A stretch of 64,000 nucleotides of DNA from Scatophagus argus (GCF_020382885.2 NC_058513.1:14905641-14969640), one strand, 5' to 3'; positions 49,501 to 63,500 are shown, counted from the first letter of the stretch. Notes: generated by a model from the letters alone, not told the origin. Translations and numbers: made by a program.

Positions 49501-52500
49501 TAAAAACCTAAAACCTCTGACGGGTGCCTGCATGAACATGTAAACAGGGTCTCAGTGGAAGTGATGGGGCACGGTCCTCATTCTGAGCAAAGATTTATTA
49601 AATAAGTGAAGTTAGACAAATGAAGTGGAGATCTTTTGTTAGTGTTTTTTTGTTCCTTCCACGGCAGCTCAACAGAGAAACACCAGGGAGTTTGATCCTG
49701 ATGTCAATTTGATTTGTCTAACTTAGACAGCCCAACCTCAGATGCATTTCTGAGTATATTTTGCAAAGATTGAGAACTTTAGGGACTAAGACAAACTTCC
49801 TTTCATGGCTGCCCTACTGAGAAAACATTTTGTCCCAGCAACAGCAGGGCCAGGAAGCTGAACTCCAGATGACTTCAGCTTGTTTTAAAGTTCAACAAAT
49901 TGATTAAAGCTGTGAAAAATGTGTGAGTGTGTGCCGTTACTTGTATGTCGTGCAGCAGCTCTTGTTTTCTGCGGCGGATGCTTTCCAGCTCCTGTTTCTC
50001 CTCTGGACTGAGGTCATCAGGCACTGAGGAGAGAGGTGCATGTAGAGCTCAGATATAAAGATCAAATATTCTCTCTCTCACACACAGGAAGGCAAGAGAC
50101 CTGACATTCCCACTGCTCTCGGTCACTATGGCAACACAATCTTTGATCCATCAAATAACCCCCCAGCGTACACACACACACACACACAGACACACAAGCT
50201 GACATAAGATGACTTCTGGTCTTCATATCACAGCCAACAATTCAGTCAGGATTAAGAAATAATAACAAAAATAAGCATTTGCTCCATTTTACATTGTAGT
50301 TCCCTCCTACAACATTCAGGCTTGGTGGAACAAAGCAGAAAGCATGAAATTTAAAACACTGAAATGTGTTGTCAAAATGTATTAAGAGACTTCTTTTGAC
50401 CTAACTTCACACTTGAATAACTGTGTACAGGAGAGTCTTGCATTTAGGTGGGAATGTTGTCTCCCTCTCTGATTGCTGAGAGGAAACCTGTAGGTGTAGG
50501 AGACACTGAACTGAAACGAATGGGAGAAACCTACGAGCGAAAAATTATCAGCACTGAGTTAACTAAACAATACAGGACATTGTTTCAGCACTCACTTCAC
50601 AATTTCAAGCGAAAAGGATGCGACACAAAGAGGCAGATTATCTCCACCATGATGCACTGCACAAACCGCGTAACAACAAATTAAAAATTGCAATGAAAAT
50701 TTGTCTCGCAATATTGAACTGATATTTTTTTGGGCTGTATAACAAACAAACTTTTCACATACATACAAGTTGTGTATAAGAAGACCTGTTGGGGAGGAAA
50801 AAAAGATGAACCACATGGGTTTTAAAACAACATGGAGGTGGAGGAAATGATGTAGCTGTCATTCAAACAAAAGCTCAAATGATGCCTTACATATACTGAC
50901 TGTTAACTGTACATGAGCTCTGTGTGATGTGATAGAACAGAAGTTCATGTGCTCACAGACACACACGACATCTGCAGAGGAACGATAAGGTAAGGAGGGA
51001 AATGTGGATCTGACAGCCGCTCACTTGTGGTTTTGCTCAAGAAAACCTGAGCGAGAGAAAACAAGGAAAGAGAACGAGTCATTTCCAGTTACTGCGCTCA
51101 TCTGCATATTTCATGTTTAATATCTAAAGAGCTTCAGACATCACTCCTCTGCTCTGCTGAATAACTGCTGTTACTCTCAGTGCTTCATCATAAAGACTCT
51201 GCAGTGGCTACTTTCTGGGGCATAAAAAATATGCTTAGCAGGTGGCACATGTGAAGAAAAGGCACAATTTTCGCCAAGTAACAAGGAGCCACAGAGGACA
51301 CATCAAGCTGTGCTGCTGCTGCCGCCGCCTGTCTGCCTCATTAGAGGAGTCATGCTGAGGATTCTAATAAACACTTACTGTAATTTCACTTTGCCATCAT
51401 GACCAAGTTACTCACTGTCAACCTCAGAACCAGCAAAGAACAGCCGACTAATTTCACCTCAATCTCAAACCATTAAAAAAATAAACATGAATTAACATTA
51501 CTATTATTACTATCATTGTTATTATTGTACAACTTCTAAAACAGAGGGTGGAGTTTATAGGGGCTACCTGTGAATGAGCTCATATAGATGGATGTAATTA
51601 ACTATTTTTTCAACAATTAAGCTGACTATCATTTTCTTGATTAATCAATTAATCGTATGGTTAACAAGCTTGCAATGAACGAACTTCATGCCGCTATTAG
51701 CAAACAACAGACCGCTCACCCAGAGGCGGTATTTGTTGTTGCGGGTGATTTTAATCTTAGTCTACCGCATTTACTGCACATATCCTGCACATATCTGTAT
51801 AATATGTTCATAGTACCCAATCTGTAAATCACTTGTAAATTATTGAAATAACATGTACATACTGTTAATTATTCATTACATCTGCATTTGCTGCTCTTGC
51901 ACTTCTGGTTAGATGGCAAACTGCATTTCGTTGCCCTGTACCTGTACATGTAATGTAAGTTGAATCTAATCTGATCTAAAACATTTGCTGTAATCGACTA
52001 AGAAAACCCGAGTTTATTAGCATAGAAACACAAAAACCAACAAATATTCGCTTGTGAGAAGCAACTTTTGCTTAAAGAATAACCGTAACTATTAACTAAT
52101 TTTCCATCACTCGTAAATCAACCGCTTAATCATTGTAATAACTCACATCGTAAGTCCATCCACTAAAAAAAATTAGATGAGGTTGAACTCTTCAGAAAAG
52201 GCTAATAAGAGGTCCTTGAGTTAAGGTTTTTTACTCTGGACATGCAGACACCTCTGACGATGTACAAGTCAAATTAAGCGAAGTCCAAGAAGGCGTGACA
52301 GGTGCCATAGTCTTGGATACTTTTGGATAGTGTTTACATATTGCCAACACACAGACAGTGACATACATGCATACATAACCACATATACCCCTCGCCCACA
52401 GAGGGAGGTTTAAGTAGGCCAGAGTAGCTCTTAATATAAACCTGAGGACAAGAATAACACTATTGTGAGCTGAAGGGTAATGAAAATGGTATTCACACTC

Positions 52501-54905
52501 ACTTCCTGTCTGGCTTTTTGTTAAGATATGAATTAAGAGCAAGTGGATTTATGAAGGCTTATGAAACTCTGTCATATGATCCTCCTCTCAAACAAAAAAA
52601 ACCCCACATATAATCTGACGTAAATAACAACAAGCACCTTCCACCAGCTGCTCGGCATAGTCTTGAGGTTGTGTGTTTTGTGCTGGTAAGTAATAGGACA
52701 CTTTGCCATAGAAATGCCCTAATGACCAGCTGCTATGGACAAACAACATCACCAGACCTAAAGTTCACTCTCTGTCCTTCCACTCTTTACTCAGCGGGTT
52801 ACGCAACACCTCATATCCTCTGAAGACACAATGATGTGAGCATCAAAAACCAAACCGCACGTACGCTCTGGCTGGGTTTCCCGCTCTCGTGAGCTTTCTG
52901 AGGAAGACGTGACAACACACACGCATACACACACTCATTCAGATAAGTTTCTGCAAAACAGCGCCAATGCAGAAGTTATGATGACGCACTGAACACCTAC
53001 ACATTTGTGTCATAATCCTGAGGTTCCTACCAGAGAAAGCTGCTGTATGCTGCGTGACTTCACCGCCCGTCCCAGTGGTCCTGCTACTTTCAGCACAGCA
53101 GAAAACACGCCGCTTTCGGTATTTTGCAGTTTGACTCTTACTCCAGTTATTTTTACAGGTCCAGAGTCCACAAGTGTAACTTGGTCACCAGTTCCAGTAC
53201 AAAACAATCTGTATCCTGCAGTCCAATATGATGTCTCCTGCAGCACAGCAATAATCTGGTCCTGCCTGAGCCCTCCAATCCCAATCCTGTGGTCCTCTAG
53301 TCCAACCTCCCTGCTTCTAAATCCTCAGGCACTCAACAGAGGGGAGAGAGGAGCTAAATGAGGATGAGGACAAGTGTGTGTGTGTGTGTGTGAGGGGAAA
53401 ACCCTTGAACTCTCATCTCTGCCCCACTCCTTCCATCCCCCCTGTCCATCTTGACTCCTCCCTCCCTCCCTCCCTCAGTGAGCATAGCATCAAACACAGG
53501 CTCCCCCACGTGGACACTGGTGTCCGAGAGAGAAAGAAGGCGAGGTGAAGTTTTGCATGTGTGTTCAGAACAGTTTTTGAAAGAAATGAGGAGCGAGCAG
53601 ACAGGAGGTTGACTCACCTCTCCTGGATACAAGCAACAACCAAACTGTGACAAATAACAAATTACTGAACAACAGCTCCGTTGTGGCAGAATTAAATCAG
53701 TCGTACACCAACAACAGCTCACACATTGGTTCGTCTCATTATTTCACCCACAGGTTGGCAGCTGACCCAGCACCCAAGGCAAAGCAGTTTGGTTATGACT
53801 AGAAAAATATCTGTGTTTTTAGAAAGAGAGTCTGGCACTGTTCATATGGCAATAATTGTCCATTTCTGTTTTCACAATGCCATAATTGTCTGTTTCAGTG
53901 CCGCCGGGCCTGAGGAGAACAAGCACAACAAAGTGATATAATCCTGCAGTTATGGTAAACTCCCTGGTGACTGATTGTATTCACACAGCCTTTAGGCTCG
54001 AAAGAAACAAATACAGCAGCAGGACGACAACCAGGGAGAACAAAATGTGCCCTGAGACGGAAAAGAAAAACATGCTCAAGTGGCAGAGAAAAGAAGTGAT
54101 GAAATTTTGGACAACCTCACTTGCTCCCTCTCTCTCAGGGTGAAGAAGTCATTTTAAGCACAGTATCTTTTGGTAAGGGGGGTGCAGAATTAAATATCTT
54201 ATTTTAAAGCACATGTGGCCATCTACTTTGTCAGTTTTTGCACTCCAGACAGAATAATATACCCAACTTTCAAGCACACCCTATAATAATGGCTAAATGT
54301 ATCGGAGGAAAGACTAGTGCATTAGTGAAGACGATTTATTTACAATCTGTGTCAACTGTTGTCCTTTTGTGGCACATCCTCCATTTGTCCTGCTATCACC
54401 ACCATTTCCAGACACATTATGGCCACAAGTTGGGGAAAATGAGCAGAAAAATGCCACCAAGACAAGTAGTCTAAAAAGGCCCGGTATATTTTAGGGTAAT
54501 TCCTTCATTTCCAACCAATACAAGAGTGCATTGATGGTGTTTATAGACAGGCGTACTATACAGTGCTTCACAATATCCCCCATGAGGTCTGGCATCAGTA
54601 CAGATTAATAATAATGGATCCCTTGTGCAAGTTAATAAGAAGTGCCAAAGAGCTTTAAAAAATCTCTTACATGAGTACTTGTTGCTTTCGCTCTGCTAAA
54701 GGAATTAAATGCCCAGACACGTCAGACTGGCTGGTACTTCTTCAGACATTTCGCAGCTACATGCTCACTGTCGTTCGATAAAGTTACGCTAGTTGCTAGT
54801 TAGCTAGCTAACCAGGTTAGCCTCTAGTTTAGCCCTGCTCCCTGTAACCTGCGTTACAGCGGGGTCAGCCAACTTACCAACTCCGTCTTCCGACTTCAAA
54901 ACCAT
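43503..54905 (-). CDS. cyth1: Cytohesin-1, ARF guanine exchange factor (12 exons)
   Basis: Activates ARF GTPases at the plasma membrane. Exons on the minus strand: 54905-54878, 50023-49941, 47188-47124, 46713-46647, 46281-46163, 45897-45704, 45517-45369, 45203-45092, 44492-44416, 44303-44232, 43848-43694, 43581-43503. All GT-AG, phases match, 1200 nt, 399 residues without the microexon; human CYTH1 is about 398. Domains: start MVLKSEDGV; coiled coil about 12-62 ([34 protein letters not shown]); Sec7 about 75-260 with FRLPGEAQ, whose Glu159 is the catalytic glutamic finger, and [17 protein letters not shown] domain about 261-378, [17 protein letters not shown] binding phosphoinositides; basic tail ending [11 protein letters not shown]. 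The SSLK tail is closest to cytohesin-1 rather than cytohesin-2 or -3. Intron 1 is 4.9 kb and holds a LINE fragment. Confidence 0.97.
44799..44825 (+). repeat. G-rich tract beside the cyth1 microexon
   Basis: The plus strand carries GGGGGAGGAGGAGGGGAGG and further G runs, a candidate G-quadruplex on the non-transcript strand. In the pre-mRNA this is a C/U-rich tract about 60 nt downstream of the microexon donor, where polypyrimidine-binding splicing factors could act. Confidence 0.6.
44883..44885 (-). other. cyth1: 3-nt alternative microexon GAG of cyth1
   Basis: Within the intron between 45092 and 44492, the minus strand reads TATGACATCAG|GAG|GTATGTACTC, with a consensus acceptor and donor around three bases. 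Upstream of the acceptor is a T-rich tract (TTCTTGTTTGTTTGTGTTCC). The flanking exon is phase 1, so inclusion turns G|GT GGA (Gly-Gly) into G|GA G|GT GGA (Gly-Gly-Gly). This is the known 2G/3G switch of cytohesins, which changes PH-domain selectivity between PIP3 and PI(4,5)P2. Confidence 0.88.
51668..51977 (+). mobile_element. Internally deleted LINE fragment in cyth1 intron 1
   Basis: A short frame at about 51673-51765 reads [10 protein letters not shown]...[13 protein letters not shown], the apurinic-endonuclease part of a LINE ORF2 (the GDFN motif). It joins almost at once to a 3'-tail-like sequence ending CTGGTTAGATGGCAAACTGC, ATTTCGTTGCCCTGTAC and TTGAATCTAATCTGATCT, as in fish L2-like elements. 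Reverse transcriptase sequence is missing. It is antisense to cyth1. Confidence 0.75.
53370..53392. repeat. (GT)n tract
   Basis: About eleven GT units in cyth1 intron 1, followed by a (CTCC)n-like stretch at about 53455-53475. Confidence 0.85.
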
Positions 54906-55110
54906 GTTCGTGCTGTCGGTCAAAGTTGGCTTAGAGAGCGGAGCTAATTTTCTTCACTTTAAAGTAACTTTGGAGCTCGAAAGGAATCTGTATTTTCTCT
55001 CTGTGTTACCGTTAGGGCAGTTAATGACAACTGTCCGTGGAGAGAGACAGCCGGTGTTGGGGCAGGATGACGTGGGCGTGGCTTTACCAGTAACAACCAA
55101 TCAGAGAGCG
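54906..55110 (-). promoter_or_regulatory. cyth1 upstream region
   Basis: Immediately 5' of the MVLKSEDGV exon on the minus strand. It contains a CCAAT word (in AACCAATCAGAG, plus-strand reading) at about 55096-55107 and no clear TATA box. The promoter role is inferred from position only. Confidence 0.35.
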
Positions 55111-55527
55111 GAAACTCTATCTATCTGTCTGTCTATCTACCGATGACACAGTTTTAAGTTATGAAATATAAAATCAGAACTTAGACTTCTGATGAAGTGT
55201 AAGGCATTTAAAGTAAGTAAAACTTACGACAAAATACGTTAAAAATGTGACTTTTAGGTCTGAATAACGGGATTTTGAGATTGTATCCCATTTCAGAGAG
55301 CCTATCTTGTCATTTTGACTTACGTTTCATAATTTTGTTGATGTTTTCATTCTTTGGCAGTTTCAGAAAGCATGTGTGTGTGTAGGGAAATGGAGAAATG
55401 AAATGGAAAAAAACGTGCTTACGTGTTTGCATGCTGAATTCTGTATATATTTGTTTTATACTTATACTGTTTTAATGTCTTTTGGGCTGTGCAAATATTA
55501 CACTTCCACAAGTTTTAGTACCACCCT

Positions 55528-55528
<1 letters not shown>

Positions 55529-55560
<32 letters not shown>
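55529..55560. repeat. (GT)n microsatellite
   Basis: About 16 GT units. Confidence 0.95.
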
Positions 55561-55562
<2 letters not shown>

Positions 55563-56766
55563 TTTTGCTAGGTGATGAAAAGTTTGGCAAAGTGACAGAA
55601 TCTTCTCTTCATTCAAGCAGGAAGAGGATACACCACTAAACGAGAAGAAAAAAACTTTGATATCTCCCCACCTGCACAAGAGGAATATAACAGGCATGTA
55701 ATATTTATCTAAATGGGCGTGAAGAATAAGAATAAGTTTGATATCAGACATAGATGTCCTGTGTGTGAGGGAAAGAGGAAGGGAGAGGAGGGGATGTAGG
55801 GAAGGATAGAGGAAAGGAGGGCAAAGGATTGCAGCTGTGTGCTTGAATCAGTGCTTTATTCGGAGTTTGGACACACCAAAAACAGGATATGCTGAGGAGG
55901 GGCAGGGAAGAACTGCTGCAGTTTAACAGTTTAAAGGGTCAACTCACACAAACACAAAAGACTTTTCTTTTTTCTTCTACAGTAGTTAATAACAAGCTGT
56001 GATCAGTTTTGATGGAGACTGTTTCTTAGCGTTTACATCCAGTGTGACATTTTTCAAAATGTCATTTTCACCACAAATAAAATTTCACATTGAGACAAAG
56101 CGAACCGAAGCTATCTGACTGACTAGATACCTGGTGAATATGAGTGAGACAATCACAATCAGAATCAGAATCGTCTTTGTTGCCATGTAAGTGAAGAGGT
56201 TTCACATTACGATGAATTAGTCTTGGTGATAATAACTCTTTAATACTTGGAAACTGAAAAGAAAACCACCACAGCCTATTGAGTAACTCTGCTTCAAAGC
56301 TGAATGGTTTACCTGTGAAATAATCACTGCTCCAGGGGCCTTAAGGCATAGAAATAATGAAGACGAAAGCAGAGGAAATTAAGAGGAAACAGAGGGGGAA
56401 GTCCAGCTATAGAAAGAAAGGTCGTGAAAGAAGCTGCGAGGCAAACGGAAATAACCTGTGTGAGTGCTGTGAGCCTGACTGAATGAACGCACCTGTGCGA
56501 CGGAGATCCCTGCCAAGACAAATCACCTTATATGTGCAAATATAAGTGCCAACAAAAGTGATCTCTGATTCTGAGATTATATCACCCCGGCGCCCACCGG
56601 AGAGGAGGATCCTGGACCAGATGATGATGGGCGTGCGTCATGTTCACGGATCATGCCCACCATCTCACGCAAACGCACACAGTTTGCCAGACTTGTGTGC
56701 ACACGAGCACAGAAATATCAAAAACACAGCATGGCGCATGCAAACACACACACTCCAGAGCACTCA

Positions 56767-56768
<2 letters not shown>

Positions 56769-56799
<31 letters not shown>
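56769..56799. repeat. (GT)n microsatellite
   Basis: About 15 GT units. Confidence 0.95.
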
Positions 56800-56800
<1 letters not shown>

Positions 56801-57098
56801 AGAGAAAAATCACCACGGCAACTGAACACTAATAGCACTTTGTGTCAGTCTTGCTCTCCACGTCTCTGCTGTGTTTGCCTCTCATTTCTTTCCTATCAAG
56901 AGTCACGCAGACGACGCGACGTTCAACCACCAAAGACCCTCAATTATAACTGTGATGTCAGCGGAGTCGCATCTCAGCACGGAGGTTGTTCATTTATCCA
57001 GCCACATCCGAGCCCGCACTAAACACTTAACAACACATTTCTATTTCAGAAAAGTGCATTTTCTTAAAACAAAAACAAACAAACAAACAAACTCTCAC

Positions 57099-57186
57099 CT
57101 GAGGCCGCAGCAGGTGCCCCTGGTCGCACAGAAGGACACAGAAACGCCTGGAAACTGGACGCACACAACTCGCTCACAGTCCCCAT
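57099..57186 (-). CDS. Possible alternative first exon of cyth1
   Basis: On the minus strand an ATG at 57186 opens 29 codons (MGTVSELCASSF...PAAAS) and ends in a consensus donor CCTCAG|GTGAGAG at 57099. The exon ends in phase 1, exactly what cyth1 exon 2 needs. It lies about 2.2 kb upstream of the MVLKSEDGV exon. The peptide is not one I recognise from other cytohesins, so this is a structural guess only. It could also be a non-coding first exon or chance. Confidence 0.3.
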
Positions 57187-57426
57187 CACAACACAGTATG
57201 TATTCAGGAGTTTTGTGACAAAGCAGGGTTCGGGTCTAACAGCGTCCTCTCAGCATCTCTTTGCTTTACTCCCGCCCTTTAAATCGGCATCTTATTTAAC
57301 TCATACGAGGTTAAATCAGCAGCAGGCTAAAGCTCTGAAGCCCATGAAAAAGCCGGGATTTTAGTGTTTTCGCTGCCGGCTGCCACCAGACTCTGACAGG
57401 CTCTCAGAGAAACACTCTCTGCTCTC

Positions 57427-57531
57427 ACTCTCTCTCTCTCTCTCTCTCTCCTCCCTGCTCGCTCTTGTTCACACACACACACACACACTTGACCTCCTGA
57501 ATTCAGCCTCACACACACACACACACACACA
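57427..57531. repeat. (TC)n and (CA)n microsatellite cluster
   Basis: A TC run of about 12 units, then two CA runs at about 57471-57489 and 57510-57531. Confidence 0.9.
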
Positions 57532-60500
57532 CTCCACCCTTACACTACTACCACGACTAAACACACAGCAGAAACCTGCCTCATGACAACACACGCTGAT
57601 GGGTTTTCAGAGATGTGATCCTCGCATACAAGCAAAGGGACACACATGCAGTACAAGCGTGTGCAGACAACACACCCACTGCTGTGTCACTTTGAACAGT
57701 TGTTAAAGTATTCTTGGAAGTGATGACAAATGTGCACATACACACACACGCACACACATGCACACACAACCTCGAGTATCCTCCTGTTTCCCTCCCACAC
57801 ACACACACACACATCAGAGTCCGGTTTAGTTTAGTCAGAGCTGAGTAAACACACGCAGACACATACATTATGGTAGGTGTCAGTGGTGGAAGATATATTA
57901 ATACACTTTATTTGAGTGGTGGAAGGAAAAAAAATAATCCTTGTTATATAAAAGTCCTGCGTTCAAAATCTAAGCACACGTTTCAAAAGTGTATTAAAGT
58001 AAGTCTTCCAGTAAAAACAATATTTATATACAAAAAAATACTTGAATCCCAATGTTGCATAAAGATGATTTAATTCCATGTCTGTATTATGGTCTGTATG
58101 CATTGCCGGGAGTCTTGATGCACATGTGTTTTGAGTGTGTTTTAGAGAATTTCTATTTAGAGGAGTAACTTGGAGATCTTCTGGCAGGCAAAGATTATTT
58201 TATCCATAATTTAAATAAAAATGATGGGGAAAAAATGCATTAAGGTATCTGCATGTAAAGTGTTCTATTCTATTCTTCTTATTCAATCACAATACATCAT
58301 ATTTTATAAACTGATATGTTTGGCATAAAACAACCTTTAATTAAACCTGTAATTAGTGCTGCCAAATTTGCATGGTGATGATGAAAGCACAACACGTGAA
58401 TCTGGCAATAAAGTAGTAAAAAACAGAAATAAAGCTGGTAAAGTACTTCAAAATTGTACTAAAAACACAAAGTAAAGTGTCTGCCAAATGAATTTTATAC
58501 GTCATAATAATGCTTGCAGAAGCAGCTATGGCAGAAGTAACAGTATTTGTTGTAGTAGTGAGTAGTACGGTGCAGCAGTGTGATAAACAGCTATGAAGGT
58601 TCGAGCAGTGGCAGCGACTGCTAACCTTCAAACTGTGAAATGGCAAAAGGACTGTTTTCTGTGCCTATGGATGGAGTTCATGTTACTCAATCAAGCTGTT
58701 CCTGGAGCTCAGACAAAAAAAACTAGAAGAAATTACAATCTACCACTGATCACCTTGAGAAGAGCTGTTTCCCCGCTAGCTGCTGGCACGGAAACCTTAA
58801 ATATCAGTACAAACACGTAGTGATGGTAACCTCATTAATACTGGAAGGAACCTGTGCTGGCGGCAGTAGAATCGCTAGGCCTTCATCACAGAATGAAGTC
58901 TGTATTAAAACTTAGGTGAGAAATGCCAGCAGTTGTTGCAGCTCTTATGTTGGAGCAGCTATTTATAAACTGCATCTGCCATAAAGGACCAGTGCTACTA
59001 TTTAGGTGCACAGAGTGTGAGAGAATGTGATATCTCTGACCTTCAAGGCTGTCTCTGAGTTTTATTTTTGCTCTTTTGATACACATTATACTTTGCCATT
59101 TTACTCCACTGGTCCCACACATTCACTCGCATTACATTTCTCTCTCTTTCTCTCATTAAATCTCATTTATTTCTCCTCTCTCTCTGCAGACTTGACCTCT
59201 TTCAGTTGCACTTGACCTCATCATCCAGTCGCTCCAAACGCCCCTGAAAAGCAAGAGTTACTTATGTGTTCGACTTAGTCAACTTTGACAGGATTTTGTG
59301 AATTCAAACTCACAAAATACAGCATGTATATGGACATCTAGTGCTAGAAATCAGACGTCACAGGTGGCTACTGACAAACAGAGAAAGAGTAGGTGGTGAG
59401 ACGTAATCAGCCCCGTTGAACTTCTATGTGATTTGCATATAAAATAAAGAAAAAAGCAGAGAGAGTCTGGTTCCACAGCATCAGGCTTCATCACTCAACG
59501 ATGCTGATGAACTGCATTCAAATGGACCTTTCTATATATAGATGATGTGTGCAGTTTGGTTCCTTGTGTTTCACTGCCTGCTGCTGTGTGTCATTGAAAC
59601 CATGCAGCTATAGTGAACAGCACAAACTCAACAGCATCAGGACCAGTACCAATAAGAAGAACACATGTATTCCCAATAAAATGTACACAGGGTATCAAAA
59701 GTACTCACAATTCAGAGCTCCATATTTATCATATTATTGTAATTTTACGACTGATTCATTAAGGCTTTAGCAGCCTTTTAATGTTGTACATGTGGTTTGG
59801 TAGTTTGACCCATAACAATACACGTTTTTGTAAGGTCATTAATGGTTTTACATGTAAAATCTTGATCTGCAAAGTAACTTTAAATATGAAAAAAAAATAA
59901 AAATTCTACAATGTCATGAAATAGAAATACTCAAGTGTGCAGCACTTGAGCAAACCAGTGAAAATATTGGTGTTGATATGAAAGCAGTCAAAGTTTCCTG
60001 TTGACGAGCGATTCATGTTTTTTTCCTTCTGGCAGGTTATGTGGTATAAAAGATCACTGTCATCTCATAATGTGCTTTCTGTCTCACTCTGAGTGGGGCC
60101 TGACCTGATGACAACACCTCTACACTCCAACAAGTCAGGAAAACGCATGAAGCACAATAACACGATCCAAATTTCAGTACCTTCAGATGCTTTCAATTTG
60201 TGAGCCTCCTGATGGAAAAAAAAAAGAAAATCGCCACCATTCTCAGATATGCTTACTCCATCTCCACTTCCTTTCTCAGCACAGCTGTCCGTGACTCCAA
60301 ATGCATCAGGTTGCCATGAGAGCAAGGAAGTGCAATGGCCACCTTTCCACCTCCTCAGAGGTAGCACTAAGAAACAAAAACATTCATAATTTTCATTCTC
60401 CATCTCTGACAGTGCTGTCAAGGTCTGGTCATGTGAGACCCCTTTCTTGAGCAAAATGTTACCGGAGATGTTTTAAGCCTAAAAACACACTTGTCTCCCC

Positions 60501-63500
60501 TAGTTATTGGTCTCTCATGCATACATTCAGATAACAGAGATAACCATCAATTCCTATCTAAAATAATTCACTTCTCATGTCTGAAAACCCCAGAACGTCA
60601 CTTAAAATACCTTCATCAATTGTGGTATTTACAGTTTTTTTTATTGCTCAACATCAGCTCCCATCCACTCCAGTGGTTGCTAAACTAAATAACACTCATG
60701 ATCACAACCTAAAAAATAAGATTTAAAACAAACTTTAAAACAAAATAACAGAATAAACATGTGCAAAAAAGTTCACAAATCGAAATCAGTAACTTCTGTA
60801 GAGCTATGATAGCAGCTAAACGCTGTAGCATCAGGTGTGCTCAGTCACATTTCTTTCAACTATAGCTAAATCAGCGTCAATATGCTAACACAGTGATGTT
60901 TACTGTCTATTATATATGCAGGCTCTTAGTTTAACACATTAGCACACTAACATTTGCTGATTAACACAATACACAAAACACAGATGAAGGTAACGGGAAT
61001 GTCCTTAGCTAGCTTTGCAGGTATTCATAAACCAAACATACTGTGCAATTTATGTCCAGGTGGTGGCGCTAGATGAAAAGTTAAGGGATCACCAACGTTG
61101 CTACAGTTCATCCTAAGAGCATCATGAATCTTCACAGCAATCCATCCAATGGCTGCTGAAACATTTCACTCAAAACAACACAGATGTCAGTGTGAGTTTT
61201 AGCTGCTAGCTTTGGCTAAAACGTATTGGATAACAGGCCATGTCCCATGGAGTCTGCTGAGAGGAATTCAGACGAGGTCGACTCAAAACCATTATGACCA
61301 TTATATAACACTAAAAGAATGCCGAACATGATCTGAATTTTCTCAAGCTTAAGGGAACATATTAGCCTAATTTTCAGACCTCTGAGCTGCTGCCCACACT
61401 TCATATTTTCTCAGCAATTCAAATAAATTAAATTTTAAATTAAATAAAAAAAAAGAGGCAATTCAGACAGATATTTCCCCAAGCCACTGAGAAAGTGTGT
61501 GGGTGTTGCAGCTCAATTAAACTGCCCATCTACATTATGTTGCACAGGAAAAAGACAGAGCTTTAGGTTAAGCTGCGTTCAAATTCATCCTCTTAAGAGG
61601 GCGCTGAGTTCAGTTATATGAGCTACAATCTGAGGAAAGGGTTTGGAAAGAATCTTTCACGACACATTTCTGCTTTGAGTCGGTGTGACATTATATGGCA
61701 ACTTGTCAAGGCATATTTCAGATAACCTTGCTTTAGTTATGTGAGCTCTGTCGACTTTTTAAAATTGTCAAACACTTACAGATGATTTTTGAGTGTTTAA
61801 GGGAGCACATTTCAAACTTTAAAAGTGTCAGGAGCTTCTGGAAAAACGCACAGCATTCAAGGCAGCAGTAACCTGACATGAATGCATCTTAAGAAAATGG
61901 CCTTCGGTGTGTAAAACACCCAAAGCAGTTTACCAGAAGAGACACAGCAGTTATTGCTGAAAAGGTGTTGGTGAAACATCTTAAGAGCATATCAGTTTCC
62001 ACATTCACCTGGAAAGCTCAAACAATCCTCTCTTTGTCACAGACCCCTTATTTAATCCTCTGAGAGGAAATATGTGAGTGTTAACATGATAATATGCATC
62101 ATCAACTGGTTATTAATCTCAATATAATATTTTTACAAACTAATTATTAATTCATCTGTGCTTACATGACTTGTTGAAGTCGTCTGTTGAACATGAAGAG
62201 GCTGCTGTGTCCTCTGGTGGCCACTGGGTGGCATCACAACTACAAGGGTCAATGTTTATGTGTGAATTGTTTGAATTATTTACACCACACTGCAAAGTGC
62301 TGCTTTATCAAAATGCATTAATGCATATCTGATATTCATTTAATTGATGTGATTTCATCAGGTGAAATTAGCTGCTTCCTGATTTATTTGTGAAATCATT
62401 TGAGAAAACAAGTTAGACAGGACAGAAAGATAACCTTGTACTGTGTGAATTACGTCCTTTTAAAGTGAATATGTGTTTTTATTTTCATTTGTTGGATGAA
62501 TAAAAATAGTTCAGTTAAGTACATCAAAACTGTACCTCAAAGTCTTCACAAGTAGCATAACCACACAATGTTGCCACAGTTTAGACATGTATATGTAAAA
62601 ATAAAATGTGTCTTTAGCTGTTGTTACTAAAGACAGTTGTTAGATTTTTCCAAATAACTTAACTTGATTTAAATGTGTTCAATAGCTTATATACAGTTGT
62701 GGCACTGCTTTCTGGAAGTGTTTTTCCATCCTAAAATATAACACAAGAGATTCACACCAGCTCATCATTTGAGAGTAAAATATTTTGAAATGGGAGGGAC
62801 TGGAGGTAGATGGACTTTCTGTTGACCTTAGGTAAACAGTATGTAAAATATTTAGTTTGTATTCTGTGATTTGTGGTCATCTGTTTGTGCTTGTTTGGAC
62901 AAAAGCTTCAGTATTTGGCAAATCTTTTCCTGTTTGTCCTCAACATCTTGAGTAACCAGAATTGCGAGGCAAAGGTTACAGCAACAAATCACATGTCAAT
63001 TATGTCAAAAGCAAATGCAGTTTCAAGAGAAATGATGGAGAACAGTCATGAGCACCCTGCATTAGTCCACTATACTTAGCAATTTACACCATCTCTCCGA
63101 CACACCAGCCTGACCTCTGAGTGTCCCGATAAAAGCTCTGTGTCGGAAGAAATCCGCCCCGACACTGGATGATTATTACTATCCTGTTTGACATTACTGA
63201 AGAGAGAATGAACAGAGATGACAAAACCACTCATTCTGGGCTCAGCCTGAGCATTTTTCAAATATTTTCCTAGTTGAGTCGATTACCACATCTCTTTGAG
63301 CGTATTTGTCCGCCCTTGTCGCGGCACAGGCTCTCCACTGTGCTCTCATATCTGAGAGCCAAATGAAGGCCAAGTTCGACTGCTCGATATACCAGTATTA
63401 CAAATGTTTGGAGGTTAAATTTACACTTCAGGGTAATCTGTAGGACTGACATTATCTTTTTGGGGCAGAAATGTTGTACCCTGAAGGCTGTAGATATTCT

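Noticed and set aside
53005-53361. 118-codon plus-strand frame in cyth1 intron 1
   Set aside because: Ser/Thr/Pro-rich but not similar to any family I know, antisense to cyth1 and without splice signals.
60065-60454. 129-codon minus-strand frame
   Set aside because: No recognisable motif and no neighbouring exons; kept only as a note in the spacer entry.
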